Shown in pieces: positions 1 to 8,300 of a DNA stretch of 64,000 bases. Position numbers and translations under genes: made by a program. Origin of the DNA: Stenotrophomonas sp. ATCM1_4 (GTDB lineage: Bacteria > Pseudomonadota > Gammaproteobacteria > Xanthomonadales > Xanthomonadaceae); assembly GCF_004348115.1 (NCBI RefSeq), contig NZ_QPFB01000001.1, positions 2,032,773 through 2,096,772 on the forward strand, given 5' to 3'. The notes beneath the pieces are model-generated. The model had not been told where the DNA came from. It saw nothing but the letters and a program-made list of their open reading frames with translations, and did no database searches. The stretch's first letter is position 1. Each line of letters starts with the position of its first letter.

Positions 1-1
1 G

Positions 2-313
2 CCGGACACCCAGCGCAAGCTGCGTCAGTTCATCTTCGACAACCCGGGCAGCTGGAAGGCCGCCGCACATGCGCCGGCGGTGCGCAAGCGCTACGACTTC
101 GAGACCAGCGAGAAACTGGTGCGCCCGCCGCGCGGCTTCCCCGCCGATTTTGAGTTCATCGATGACCTCAAGCATCGCAACTGGGTGCTGTGGCGCGCCA
201 TCGACGACGACACCATGACCGGGCCGCGCCTGCGCCAAACACTGGCCAAGGACCTGGCCGCCCTGGCGCCGTTCGTCGACTACCTGTGCGCGGCACTGGA
301 CCTGGAGTTCTGA
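2..313 (+). CDS. DUF2461 family protein (3' part only)
   Basis: Only the last ~103 codons lie in the window; the gene starts upstream of base 1. The visible part contains WKAAAHAPAVRKRYDF, a PRGFPADFEFIDDLKHRNWV stretch and a C-terminal block that ends in LCAALDLEF. This pattern is typical of the end of the DUF2461 (TIGR02453) family, conserved proteins of about 220 residues whose molecular function is not established. The reading frame is open from base 2 to the stop at 311-313. A gene for an SRPBCC protein follows in the same direction after about 70 bases, so co-transcription is possible. The family call is fairly secure; no function is claimed. Confidence 0.75.
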   Translation, partial: PDTQRKLRQFIFDNPGSWKAAAHAPAVRKRYDFETSEKLVRPPRGFPADFEFIDDLKHRNWVLWRAIDDDTMTGPRLRQTLAKDLAALAPFVDYLCAALDLEF

Positions 314-381
314 GCCGGGGTTCACGCAGCCAACACGGATTTGCGGCAACCTTGCCTGCAACCCTCCCGGACCCCACTGCC

Positions 382-855
382 ATGGCCAGCATCCACCACC
401 AGCTCTGGATCGACGCTCCCCTGGCCACCGTCTATGAAGCCCTGGCCTCGGCCCAGGGCCTGAGCCGCTGGTGGATCCCCCACCAGCACCATGTCATCGA
501 TGGCGAGCCGGTCATCAGCCACAACCCCGGTGGTGCGCATGGCGTGGTGGCGATGAAGCTGCTGGAGGCCGTACCCGGCCAACGCGTGCGGCTGGAGGTC
601 ATCAGCCATCACCCGGCGCTCAGCCCGGCCTCGTCCTGGGCCGGGACCGAAATCCGCTTCGACCTCTCGCGCCGGGCCAGCCCCGGCGCGTGGCGCGGCC
701 TGCCGCACGAAGGCGAGCCGATGACCGTGGTGGAGTTCCAGCACCTGGGCTGGGACCCCGACAGCGAGTACTTCGGCTTCTGCAGCCAGGCGTGGGCCGA
801 AACCCTGGTGATGCTGCGTCGTTGGGCCGAATCGCAGGCCGGCGGACGGCAGTGA
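382..855 (+). CDS. SRPBCC (AHSA1/START-like) domain protein
   Basis: A 157-residue protein starting MASIHHQLWIDAPLATVYEA, which is the usual first strand and helix of an SRPBCC fold. The later WWIPHQHH segment and the C-terminal helix around WAETLVMLRRWAE fit the AHSA1-like branch of this superfamily. These proteins bind hydrophobic ligands or act on activated substrates in the cytoplasm; nothing here identifies the ligand. The frame stays open upstream to 190, but the domain begins at the ATG at 382, so that start is preferred although no strong Shine-Dalgarno precedes it. The next gene begins 17 bases after the stop, suggesting a shared transcript. Confidence 0.75.
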   Translation: MASIHHQLWIDAPLATVYEALASAQGLSRWWIPHQHHVIDGEPVISHNPGGAHGVVAMKLLEAVPGQRVRLEVISHHPALSPASSWAGTEIRFDLSRRASPGAWRGLPHEGEPMTVVEFQHLGWDPDSEYFGFCSQAWAETLVMLRRWAESQAGGRQ

Positions 856-871
856 GCCGCAGGAGCAGACG

Positions 872-1420
872 ATGAAGAAATGGATCCTTCCGGCGGTCAT
901 CCTGGTCGCCCTGGCGCTGGCCGGCTATGTCATTGGCGGCCCTTACCTCGCCATCCACGGCATCAGCCGTGCCATCGAGGAACGCGACACCGGCCGCCTG
1001 CAACGTCACGTCGACTTCCCGGCGTTGCGGGTCAACCTCAAGGCCCAGCTCAGCGACTACATGGTGCGCAAGGCCGGTCCCGACGCGCAGTCCAATCTTT
1101 TCGGCGCGGTGCTGCTGGGCGTGGCCAGCAACGTGACCGGCGCCGGCGTCGACACGATGGTGACCCCCATCGGCGTGGCCGCCCTGCTGCAGGGCGACAG
1201 CCTGTGGAAGCGTGCCATCGGCAACACCGCCAATGGCGATACCTGGGGCCCGCCCGCGCCGGCCAAGCCCCTGGCCAACACCCAGGGCCACTACGAATCG
1301 CTGTCGCGCTTCACCGCCACCACTCGCCTGGAGGATGGCCGCGAAGTGGTATTCGTGCTGAGCCGGCAAGGGCTGCGCTGGCGGCTGACCAACATCCAGT
1401 TGCCGCTGCAAACGTCGTAG
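872..1420 (+). CDS. DUF2939 family membrane-anchored protein
   Basis: A 182-residue protein with an N-terminal hydrophobic segment (about residues 3-22, WILPAVILVALALAGYVIGG) followed by a soluble domain starting at SRAIEERDTGRLQRHVDFPA. This layout matches DUF2939 proteins, which carry one N-terminal membrane anchor and a periplasmic domain of unknown role. An AGGAG Shine-Dalgarno precedes the ATG at a good distance. It follows the SRPBCC gene by 17 bases. The next gene is convergent, so this is probably the end of the transcript. Family assignment is by recognition of the sequence pattern; no function can be inferred. Confidence 0.7.
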   Translation: MKKWILPAVILVALALAGYVIGGPYLAIHGISRAIEERDTGRLQRHVDFPALRVNLKAQLSDYMVRKAGPDAQSNLFGAVLLGVASNVTGAGVDTMVTPIGVAALLQGDSLWKRAIGNTANGDTWGPPAPAKPLANTQGHYESLSRFTATTRLEDGREVVFVLSRQGLRWRLTNIQLPLQTS

Positions 1421-1511
1421 CCGCGCGTCCACGCGCGAAACGCCCCCTGCCCCCAGCGCGCAGCCACGCTGCGTTGCGGGTAATCCGTGCAGGGCATGGC
1501 CCGGCACGACC

Positions 1512-1534
1512 AGGGCGCCGGTTGTCGGCGCCCT
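1512..1534. terminator. Hairpin between convergent genes
   Basis: A perfect 9-bp stem (AGGGCGCCG / CGGCGCCCT) with a 5-base loop lies in the 120-base gap between the DUF2939 gene and the convergent flavin monooxygenase. It has no T-run on either strand, so it is a weak intrinsic terminator at best, placed where either transcript could end. Confidence 0.4.
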
Positions 1535-1540
1535 CCCCGC

Positions 1541-2914
1541 TCAGGCAATACGCCGCTGCGGTTCCTCGACCACGCTGTCGGCCAGGAACGCCTCCAGCGA
1601 ATCATCCATCGCCTCCATCCACGGCGTGTGGTGTGGCGGCGCGAGGGTACCGGTCAGCACCGAGCGATAGCTGCAGTTGCGGTAGCCGAGGATGTCGTCC
1701 TTCTTGTCGTGCTTCCACTGCTTGAACAGGTCGGCAACCGCTTCGACGTTGAAGTCGGGATAGTCGGTCGCATCCAGCAGGTCGCGCACATAGGCGGTCT
1801 GGAAATCGATGTCCTGCTCGACCGAGGTGGTGGCCTCCTCACGGGCCACCCAGTCCTGGCTGTCGGCCCGCATCCGCGCCCCCTCCGGCAAGGCGATCCG
1901 CCCGAGGATCACGTCGCGCGCGTACCAGGCCTGCGCATCGAACATGTTGAACGTGTAGTACTGGTCCTGCATGCCCAGGTAGATCAGGTTCGGGTTGTCG
2001 ATCCAGAACACGCCCTTGTATAGGTCCGGCGGGTACAGCCGGTTGCGGGTGCGCAGGGTCAGCGCATCCGGCAGGAACGGGAAGTGATGCTGGTAGCCGG
2101 TGCACAGCACGATGGCATCCACGTCCTTGCTGCTGCCATCGGCGAAATGCGCGGTGGTGCCTTCCACGCGCAGCAGCAGCGGCCGCTCGTCGAATGCCTC
2201 CGGCCAGTCATAGCCCATCGACGCGCTGCGATAGCTGTAGGTCACCGACCTGGCACCGTACTTGTGGCATTGGGTACCGATGTCCTCGGCCGAGTAGCTG
2301 CTGCCGACCAGCAACAGGTCCTTGCCGGTGAACTCGCAGGCATCGCGGAAGTCATGCGCATGCAGCACGCGTCCCGGGAAGCGCTCCAGCCCTTCGAAGA
2401 ACGGTGCGTTAGGCGTGGAGAAATGGCCGGTGGCGACGATGACGCGGTCAAACTCCTCGCTTACCAGCTCGTCCTTCTTCAGGTCACGCACGGTCACGGT
2501 GAAGCGCTGGGTCTGCTCGGAGTAGTCCACCCATTGCACTGCCATGTTGAAGCGGATCTGGTCGCGCACGCCGCTCTTTTCGATGCGGCCCATGATGTAG
2601 TCGCGCAGCACGGCGCGCGGCGGGTAGGAGGCGATCGGGCGGCCAAAATGCTCTTCGAAGCTGTAGTCGGCGAATTCCAGCGCTTCCTTCGGGCCGTTCG
2701 ACCAGAGGTAGCGGTACATGCTGCCGTGTACAGGTTCGCCATAGGCATCCAGCCCGGTGCGCCATGTGTAGTTCCACATTCCCCCCAGATCGGACTGCTT
2801 CTCGAAGCAGACGATCTCCGGTACCTGTGCACCCGCGCGGCGGGCGGATTCAAATGCACGCAGTTGTGCCAGGCCGCTCGGGCCGGCACCAAGAATGGCG
2901 ATACGCATGGTCAT
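1541..2914 (-). CDS. tmm: Trimethylamine monooxygenase-like flavoprotein
   Basis: A 457-residue class B flavin monooxygenase. The FAD-binding GAGPSG motif is at residues 9-14. The family fingerprint FxGxxxHxxxF/Y appears as [13 protein letters not shown] near residue 181, followed closely by the NADPH-binding [10 protein letters not shown]. Recalled bacterial trimethylamine monooxygenases (Roseovarius, Methylocella) share long stretches such as [32 protein letters not shown] and the C-terminal [17 protein letters not shown], and they have nearly the same length. The expected reaction is trimethylamine + NADPH + O2 to trimethylamine N-oxide in the cytoplasm; related amines or indole remain possible. 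The start at 2914 is chosen for its AGGAG. The frame stays open upstream to 3112 without family similarity. No trimethylamine N-oxide demethylase gene is adjacent. Confidence 0.87.
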   Translation of the reverse strand: MTMRIAILGAGPSGLAQLRAFESARRAGAQVPEIVCFEKQSDLGGMWNYTWRTGLDAYGEPVHGSMYRYLWSNGPKEALEFADYSFEEHFGRPIASYPPRAVLRDYIMGRIEKSGVRDQIRFNMAVQWVDYSEQTQRFTVTVRDLKKDELVSEEFDRVIVATGHFSTPNAPFFEGLERFPGRVLHAHDFRDACEFTGKDLLLVGSSYSAEDIGTQCHKYGARSVTYSYRSASMGYDWPEAFDERPLLLRVEGTTAHFADGSSKDVDAIVLCTGYQHHFPFLPDALTLRTRNRLYPPDLYKGVFWIDNPNLIYLGMQDQYYTFNMFDAQAWYARDVILGRIALPEGARMRADSQDWVAREEATTSVEQDIDFQTAYVRDLLDATDYPDFNVEAVADLFKQWKHDKKDDILGYRNCSYRSVLTGTLAPPHHTPWMEAMDDSLEAFLADSVVEEPQRRIA

Positions 2915-3321
2915 TCGGGTTGTTTCTCCTGTGTAGCTGCTGCCGTGCAGGCACGACAACACTGCGCAAGGGCGCGTTATGCACGGGCGGGAGAGACAAT
3001 GCGTCCGGTCCCGCGCCGCGCGCGAAACACCCGGCCGCCACGCAAGGCAGCACGACGAGGGATTGGCGAATTCAAGCCACCGGTCGGGGAACAGGCCCCG
3101 CCCCTTCATCACCGGGTGGGTGCTGTGCGGGCGGGTGATCTGCCGCTTGCGTGCAGATGGAAAAGGACGCGACAGGATTGTCGCTGGGTCAAGACGAGGC
3201 CCGCGAAAGCGGTTTCATCCTAACATGCGTTGCATGGCGGTTTGCAAACCGACCACGGCAGCGCCGAGCGATGCTCGGCGAGGAGTGTTGGCCTCGCGAC
3301 CGAAGTTGCTCCTGCCGCGGA
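2915..3321. other. 407-base non-coding stretch upstream of tmm
   Basis: No convincing gene lies here; the open frames are unlike any known protein. The stretch holds several palindromes. GCGACA-N4-TGTCGC is at 3169-3184. CGGTTTGCAAACCG, a perfect 14-bp palindrome, is at 3238-3251. An 8-bp-stem hairpin (CGCCGAGC / GCTCGGCG) is at 3262-3280, placed to end the 5'-nucleotidase transcript. A degenerate REP element is at 3291-3315. The first two are candidate operators for tmm, which is transcribed away from this region. No recognised riboswitch was found. Confidence 0.45.
3291..3315 (-). repeat. Degenerate 25-base REP palindrome
   Basis: This copy differs at about four of 25 positions from the reverse complement of the REP element at 15680-15704. 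It lies just downstream of the 5'-nucleotidase stop, a usual place for such elements. Confidence 0.5.
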
Positions 3322-4266
3322 TCAATCGGGGTTGGCGACGCCATGCGGCACGTGGCCGGCGGTCACATGCTGGCGTGCGCTGTCGATGTTGTGCTGCGAA
3401 TCGTCGAAGAAGATGTCCGCGCCGAAGGCTTCCAGGAATGGCCCCTTGTGGCGGCCGCCCAGGAACAGGGCTTCATCCAGGCGCACCCCCCATTCGCGCA
3501 GGGTGCGGATCACGCGCTCATGCGCCGGCGCCGAGCGCGCGGTGACCAGCGCAGTGCGGATGGGCGCTGCCTCGCCAGGCGGAAAGGCCGCCTGCAGCGC
3601 ATGCAGGGCGGAAAGGAAGTTGCGGAACGGGCCGCCACTGAGCGGCTCGTGCGCGCGTTCGCGTTCGTGCCGGCCAAATGCCTCGACGCCCTGCTCGCGC
3701 GAAATGCGTTCGCTCTCGTCGCTGAAGATCACCGCGTCACCATCGAAGGCGATGCGCAGCTGGGTGCTCGGACGCCCGGTATCGGTTGCCGCGGCGGTGG
3801 CGGCGAGCACGTCGGCGGCGCTCTGCGGCAGGATCGTCGCCGCGGCGATGCCATGCACCAATGCACGCCGCACCGATTCGGGGTTGGCCGACAGGAACAG
3901 ATCGGTGCCGAACGGCTTCACGTACGGCCAGGTGGGCTCGCCGGCGGTGAAGGTGGCGCGCACGATGTCCAGCCCGTAATGCTGGATCGAGTTGAAGATG
4001 CGCAGGCCGGTGTCGGCGGAGTTGCGCGACAACAGGATCACCTCCACCCGCGGGGTGTCTTCCGGTGCACCGTCGTTGAGGGCCAACAGCTTGCGTACCA
4101 CCGGGAAAGCCACGCCCGGCTTGAGGATGTCGTCCTCGTGCTCGCGCTGGTAGGCCGCGTAGGCCTCCACCCCTTCGCGTTCGAACAACGCATGCCCTTC
4201 CTCGAGGTCGAACAAGGCGCGCGAAGTCACCGCGACGGTGAGGAGCCGGGGAGTGTTGTCACCCAT
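3322..4266 (-). CDS. Cytosolic 5'-nucleotidase (NT5C1-like family)
   Basis: A 314-residue protein of the 5-nucleotidase family (Pfam PF06189), related to vertebrate cytosolic 5'-nucleotidase I. It should hydrolyse nucleoside monophosphates such as AMP or deoxynucleotides to nucleosides in the cytoplasm. Recognisable blocks are LLTVAVTSRALFDLEEGHAL at the N-terminus, VILLSRNSADTGLRIFNSI near residue 75, and the acidic DIFFDDSQHN near the C-terminus, which fits a HAD-like metal-binding segment. The length is typical. It is transcribed in the same direction as the NAD kinase gene, whose stop lies 78 bases upstream, so the two may form an operon. Substrate preference cannot be read from sequence. 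Confidence 0.82.
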   Translation of the reverse strand: MGDNTPRLLTVAVTSRALFDLEEGHALFEREGVEAYAAYQREHEDDILKPGVAFPVVRKLLALNDGAPEDTPRVEVILLSRNSADTGLRIFNSIQHYGLDIVRATFTAGEPTWPYVKPFGTDLFLSANPESVRRALVHGIAAATILPQSAADVLAATAAATDTGRPSTQLRIAFDGDAVIFSDESERISREQGVEAFGRHERERAHEPLSGGPFRNFLSALHALQAAFPPGEAAPIRTALVTARSAPAHERVIRTLREWGVRLDEALFLGGRHKGPFLEAFGADIFFDDSQHNIDSARQHVTAGHVPHGVANPD

Positions 4267-4344
4267 GAACGAGGAACCCAGTGATATCGAAGAGCGGGGC
4301 CCAGTCTACCCGGAACCCCGTGCAACGGCGGTCACGCCGCCCAC

Positions 4345-5109
4345 TCAGAACATGAACTGCTCGCTGAGGATGCGCTCTTCGAGGTTGTGCTCGGGGTCGA
4401 ACAGCAAGGTGACCTGGCGCTCGCGCGATTCGCGGATGGTGACTTCCACCACGTCGCGGGTTTCGTGCGAATCGGCGGTGACGCTGACCGGGCGCTTGTA
4501 GGGGTCCAGCACCCGGAAGCGCACCTCAGTGTCGGCCTTGAGGATCGCCCCGCGCCAGCGGCGCGGCCGGTAGGGGGCCAGCGGAGTCAAAGCGATGGTG
4601 TTGGAGCCCAGCGGCAGGATCGGACCATGCGCGGAATAGTTGTAGGCGGTGCTGCCGGCGGGCGTGGAGACCAGCACACCGTCGCAGATCAGCTCTTCCA
4701 CCCGCTGCTGGCCATTGAGATCGATGCCGATGTGCGCGGCCTGGCGGGTCTGCCGCAGCATCGAGACGTCGTTGTAGGCCAGCGAACCGGTGCTGGTACC
4801 GGATTCGGTCAGCGCGATCATCTCCAGCGGGCGCAGGTGCGCCGGCTCGGCCTGGGCCAGGCGTTCGACCAGGTCTTCGTCGCGGTGGTGGTTCATCAGG
4901 AAACCCACCGTGCCGAGCTTCATCCCGAACACCGGCTTGCCCTTGTTGCCGTGCCGGTGCAGGGTCTGGAGCATGAAGCCGTCGCCGCCCAACGGGCAGA
5001 TCACGTCGGCATTTTCCGGATCATGGTCGCCATAGCGGGCCGCCAGCGTGGCGCGGGCCTGCTGCGCGGCGTCGACGGAACTGGCCAGGAAAGCAATTCG
5101 GGGGGACAC
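4345..5109 (-). CDS. nadK: NAD kinase
   Basis: A 254-residue NAD kinase that phosphorylates NAD to NADP with ATP. The invariant GGDG motif is at residues 41-44 (D43 is the catalytic aspartate). The substrate-binding YNDVSM segment follows, then the second signature [17 protein letters not shown]. It is shorter than the E. coli enzyme (292 residues) because the N-terminus is trimmed; short forms are usual in xanthomonads. The first codon is GTG at 5109, chosen because the Rossmann-like strand RIAFLASS begins three residues later; there is no obvious Shine-Dalgarno. It heads a likely nadK-5'-nucleotidase transcript. Confidence 0.93.
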   Translation of the reverse strand: MSPRIAFLASSVDAAQQARATLAARYGDHDPENADVICPLGGDGFMLQTLHRHGNKGKPVFGMKLGTVGFLMNHHRDEDLVERLAQAEPAHLRPLEMIALTESGTSTGSLAYNDVSMLRQTRQAAHIGIDLNGQQRVEELICDGVLVSTPAGSTAYNYSAHGPILPLGSNTIALTPLAPYRPRRWRGAILKADTEVRFRVLDPYKRPVSVTADSHETRDVVEVTIRESRERQVTLLFDPEHNLEERILSEQFMF

Positions 5110-5203
5110 GGGCGTCTTCGGGTTCGGCTCAGGGGGCGAGGATAACCCGCTGAGGCTGAAGCGACAGCATTGCTTTCATGCGTGGGGTTTCCTGTTGCTG
5201 CCT

Positions 5204-5295
5204 CTTGCCCTCACCCCTCTCCCGCGAGCGGGAGAGGCTCCAGTCCGCCAAGACTGCTTCAAGCCCCTCTCCCGCCCGCGGGAGGGGGGAGGGAA
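5204..5295. repeat. Pair of CCTCTCCC-type intergenic palindromes
   Basis: Two hairpins stand back to back. One has a 10-bp stem (CCTCTCCCGC / GCGGGAGAGG, 5216-5237). The other is a similar CTCCCGC / GCGGGAG stem at 5269-5284. They resemble the elements at 21876-21985, 44410-44432 and 44600-44620, so they form a dispersed family. They lie in the 253-base gap between nadK and the glutamate dehydrogenase gene. Confidence 0.55.
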
Positions 5296-5314
5296 AAACA
5301 AAAACACCGGAAAC

Positions 5315-5346
5315 AAAAAAGCCGGGCCCGCTCACGCGGGCCCGGC
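5315..5346 (-). terminator. Intrinsic terminator of the glutamate dehydrogenase gene
   Basis: An 11-bp perfect GC stem (GCCGGGCCCGC / GCGGGCCCGGC, 5321-5346) with a 4-base loop is followed on the minus strand by six T residues (5320-5315). It starts 17 bases past the stop codon of the minus-strand glutamate dehydrogenase gene and is a textbook terminator. Confidence 0.88.
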
Positions 5347-5362
5347 CTTCAAACCATCAGCT

Positions 5363-8300
5363 TCAGACGCCGTGCGCGGCCAGCTGGCCCAGGCGCTGCA
5401 CCGCCACCGACACGGTCGGGTAGTCCAGCGTCTTCTGCTCGGCCAACTCGGCCAGCATCGACAGCGTGAAGCGCAGGCTGCTGTCGTCCCGGTTCAACCA
5501 GGCCGCCACCTTGGCCTCGGCCGAGGCGCCCTTCATCGACAGCACCTGGCCGGTCAGGTTGCGCTGGTGCGCGGCCAGTTCGTCGCGCAGCACGCCACGG
5601 GCCACCGCATGCCAGCGACCATTGACCTCCAGCGCGTCGATCTGCTCGAACAGCCACGGCATCTGCAGGGCTTCGCCCAGGCGGAAGTGGACCTTGGACA
5701 CGTCCACCGGCTTGAGCTTGCGGGTACGCGCCAGCTCGATGATGTCGAACGCCGGCTCCAGGAAGTGCAGTTCGGACAGCTGCTGTGCCAGTGCCGCCGG
5801 CAGACCCTTCTCCTTCCACTGCTTGACGCTGGCCTCGTAGGCCGGGCGCTGCGAATCCGGCAGCACGCCCGAGGCGACGCGGATGTCGTTGAACGGCCCC
5901 TGGTAGCGATCGACCGCAGCGGTGATGCCCGGCATCGCACCCGGACGGTTCAGCAGCCAACGCACGAACGAACGCTGCAGCTTCCAGATCACTTCCAGCG
6001 CATCGACCTGCACGGCCTCCGGCAGGGTGCCGTCGAGTGCGTCGATCTGCGTCCACAGCGCACGGGCATCCAGCGTCTCGCGGCTGATGGTGTAGGCCTT
6101 GGCGACCTCGGCCACGGTACGGCCGGTGTCCTCCTGCATGCGCATCAGGAAGGTGGCGCCCATGCGGTTGATGGTCTGGTTGGTCACCGCCGTGGCGATG
6201 ATCTCGCGCTTCAGGCGGTGGCGGTCCATCGCATCGGCGTACTTCTTCTGCAGCGGCTGCGGGAAGTAACGCAGCAGCTCCTTGGACAGGTACGGGTCCT
6301 CCGGGATGTCCGATTCCAGCAGCTGCTGGAAGGCGACGATCTTGGAGTACGACAGCAGCACCGCCAGCTCCGGGCGAGTCAGGCCCAGGCCACGCAGCTT
6401 GCGTGCCGACAGCTCGGCGTCGGACGGCAGGAACTCGATCTGGCGATCCAGCAGGCCCTGCTGTTCCAGCGTGCGGATGAAGTGCTGCTTCGACCCCAGG
6501 CGGGTCGCGCTCATGCGCTCCATCAGGCTCAGCGCCTGGTTCTGGCGGTAGTTGTCCATCAGCACCAGCTCGGCGACCTCGTCGGTCATCGACGCCAGCA
6601 GCTTGTTGCGCTGGTCGACGGTGAGCTTCTTGGCGCGCACCACGTCGTTGAGCAGGATCTTGATGTTGACTTCATGGTCGGAGGTGTCCACACCGGCCGA
6701 GTTGTCGATGAAGTCGGTGTTGAGCAGCACGCCCACCTGCGCGGCCTCGATGCGGCCCAGCTGGGTCATGCCCAGGTTGCCGCCCTCGCCCACCACCTTG
6801 CAGCGCAGCTCGCCACCGTTGACGCGCAGCGCGTTGTTGGCGCGGTCGCCCACGTCGGCGTTGGTCTCGGCGGAGGACTTGACGTAGGTGCCGATGCCGC
6901 CGTTCCACAGCAGGTCCACCGGCGCCTTCAGCGCGGCGTTGATCAGGTCGGTCGGGGTCATCGCCTTGATGCTGGCATCGATGCCCAGGGCCTCGCGCAC
7001 CTGCGGGGTGATCTCGATCGACTTGAGCGAACGCGGGTAGATGCCGCCGCCCTTGCTGATCAGCTTGCTGTCGTAGTCCGCCCAGCTCGAGCGCGGCACG
7101 GTGAACATGCGCGCACGTTCCTTGAACGAGCTCGCGGCCACCGGGTTCGGGTCCAGGAAGATGTGGCGGTGGTCGAACGCGCAGACCAGGCGGATGTGCT
7201 CGGACAGCAGCATGCCGTTGCCGAACACGTCGCCGGACATGTCGCCGATGCCGACCACGGTGAAGTCCTGCTTCTGGCAGTCGCGGCCCAGTGCACGGAA
7301 GTGGCGCTTGACCGACTCCCACGCACCGCGCGCGGTGATGCCCATGCCCTTGTGGTCGTAGCCGACCGAACCACCGGAAGCGAACGCGTCGTCCAGCCAG
7401 AAGCCGTGCGCGCGGGCGATGCCGTTGGCGGTGTCGGAGAAGGTCGCGGTGCCCTTGTCGGCGGCCACCACCAGGTACGGATCGTCCTGGTCATGGCGCA
7501 CCACGCCCACCGGCGGCACGATCTTGTTGTTGACGATGTTGTCGGTGATGTCCAGCAGGCCGTTGATGAAGCGCTTGTAGCAGGCCACGCCCTCGGCGAA
7601 CCACGCATCGCGGTCCACCGACGGGTCCGGCAATTGCTTGGCGAAGAAGCCACCCTTCGAGCCGACCGGCACGATCACGGTGTTCTTCACCATCTGTGCC
7701 TTGACCAGGCCCAGCACTTCGGTGCGGAAGTCCTCGCGGCGGTCGGACCAGCGCAGGCCGCCACGGGCCACCGGGCCGAAGCGCAGGTGGGTACCTTCCA
7801 CGCGCGGGCCGCACACGAAGATCTCGCGGTACGGGCGCGGCTTGGGCAGGTCCGGCACCTTGGCGGCATCGAACTTGAAGCTGATGTAGTCGGCCGGGCC
7901 GCCATCGGCACGCAGGCCGTCCTTGCGCGGCATGTAGTAGCTGGTGCGCAGGGTGGCTTCGATCACGCCGATGAAGCTGCGCAGGATGCGGTCCTCGTCC
8001 AGGCTGGAGACGCCGTCGAGCAGCTTGACCAGCACCTCGTGGACCAGCGCCATGCGTGCATCGCGGCTGCCCTTGCGCGCCTTGACCACGCCGTCGAGCA
8101 GCTTGAGGGTGGCCGCGTCGCCACCGGCCAGCGCCTTGAACTGGGCCAGCTGGGCGTCCAGCGCGGCGGCGTCCACGGCCGGGGCCGGGTCGAAGCGGGC
8201 TTCAAACAGCTCCACGATCAGGCGCGCCAGCAGCGGGTAGCGGCTGAAGGTGCCTTCCACGTAGGACTGCGAGAACGGCACGCCGATCTGCAGCAGGTAC

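Noticed and set aside
2915..3321. A possible riboswitch in the long leader before the flavin monooxygenase
   Set aside because: The palindromes are separate and short; no conserved core of a known riboswitch class could be traced.
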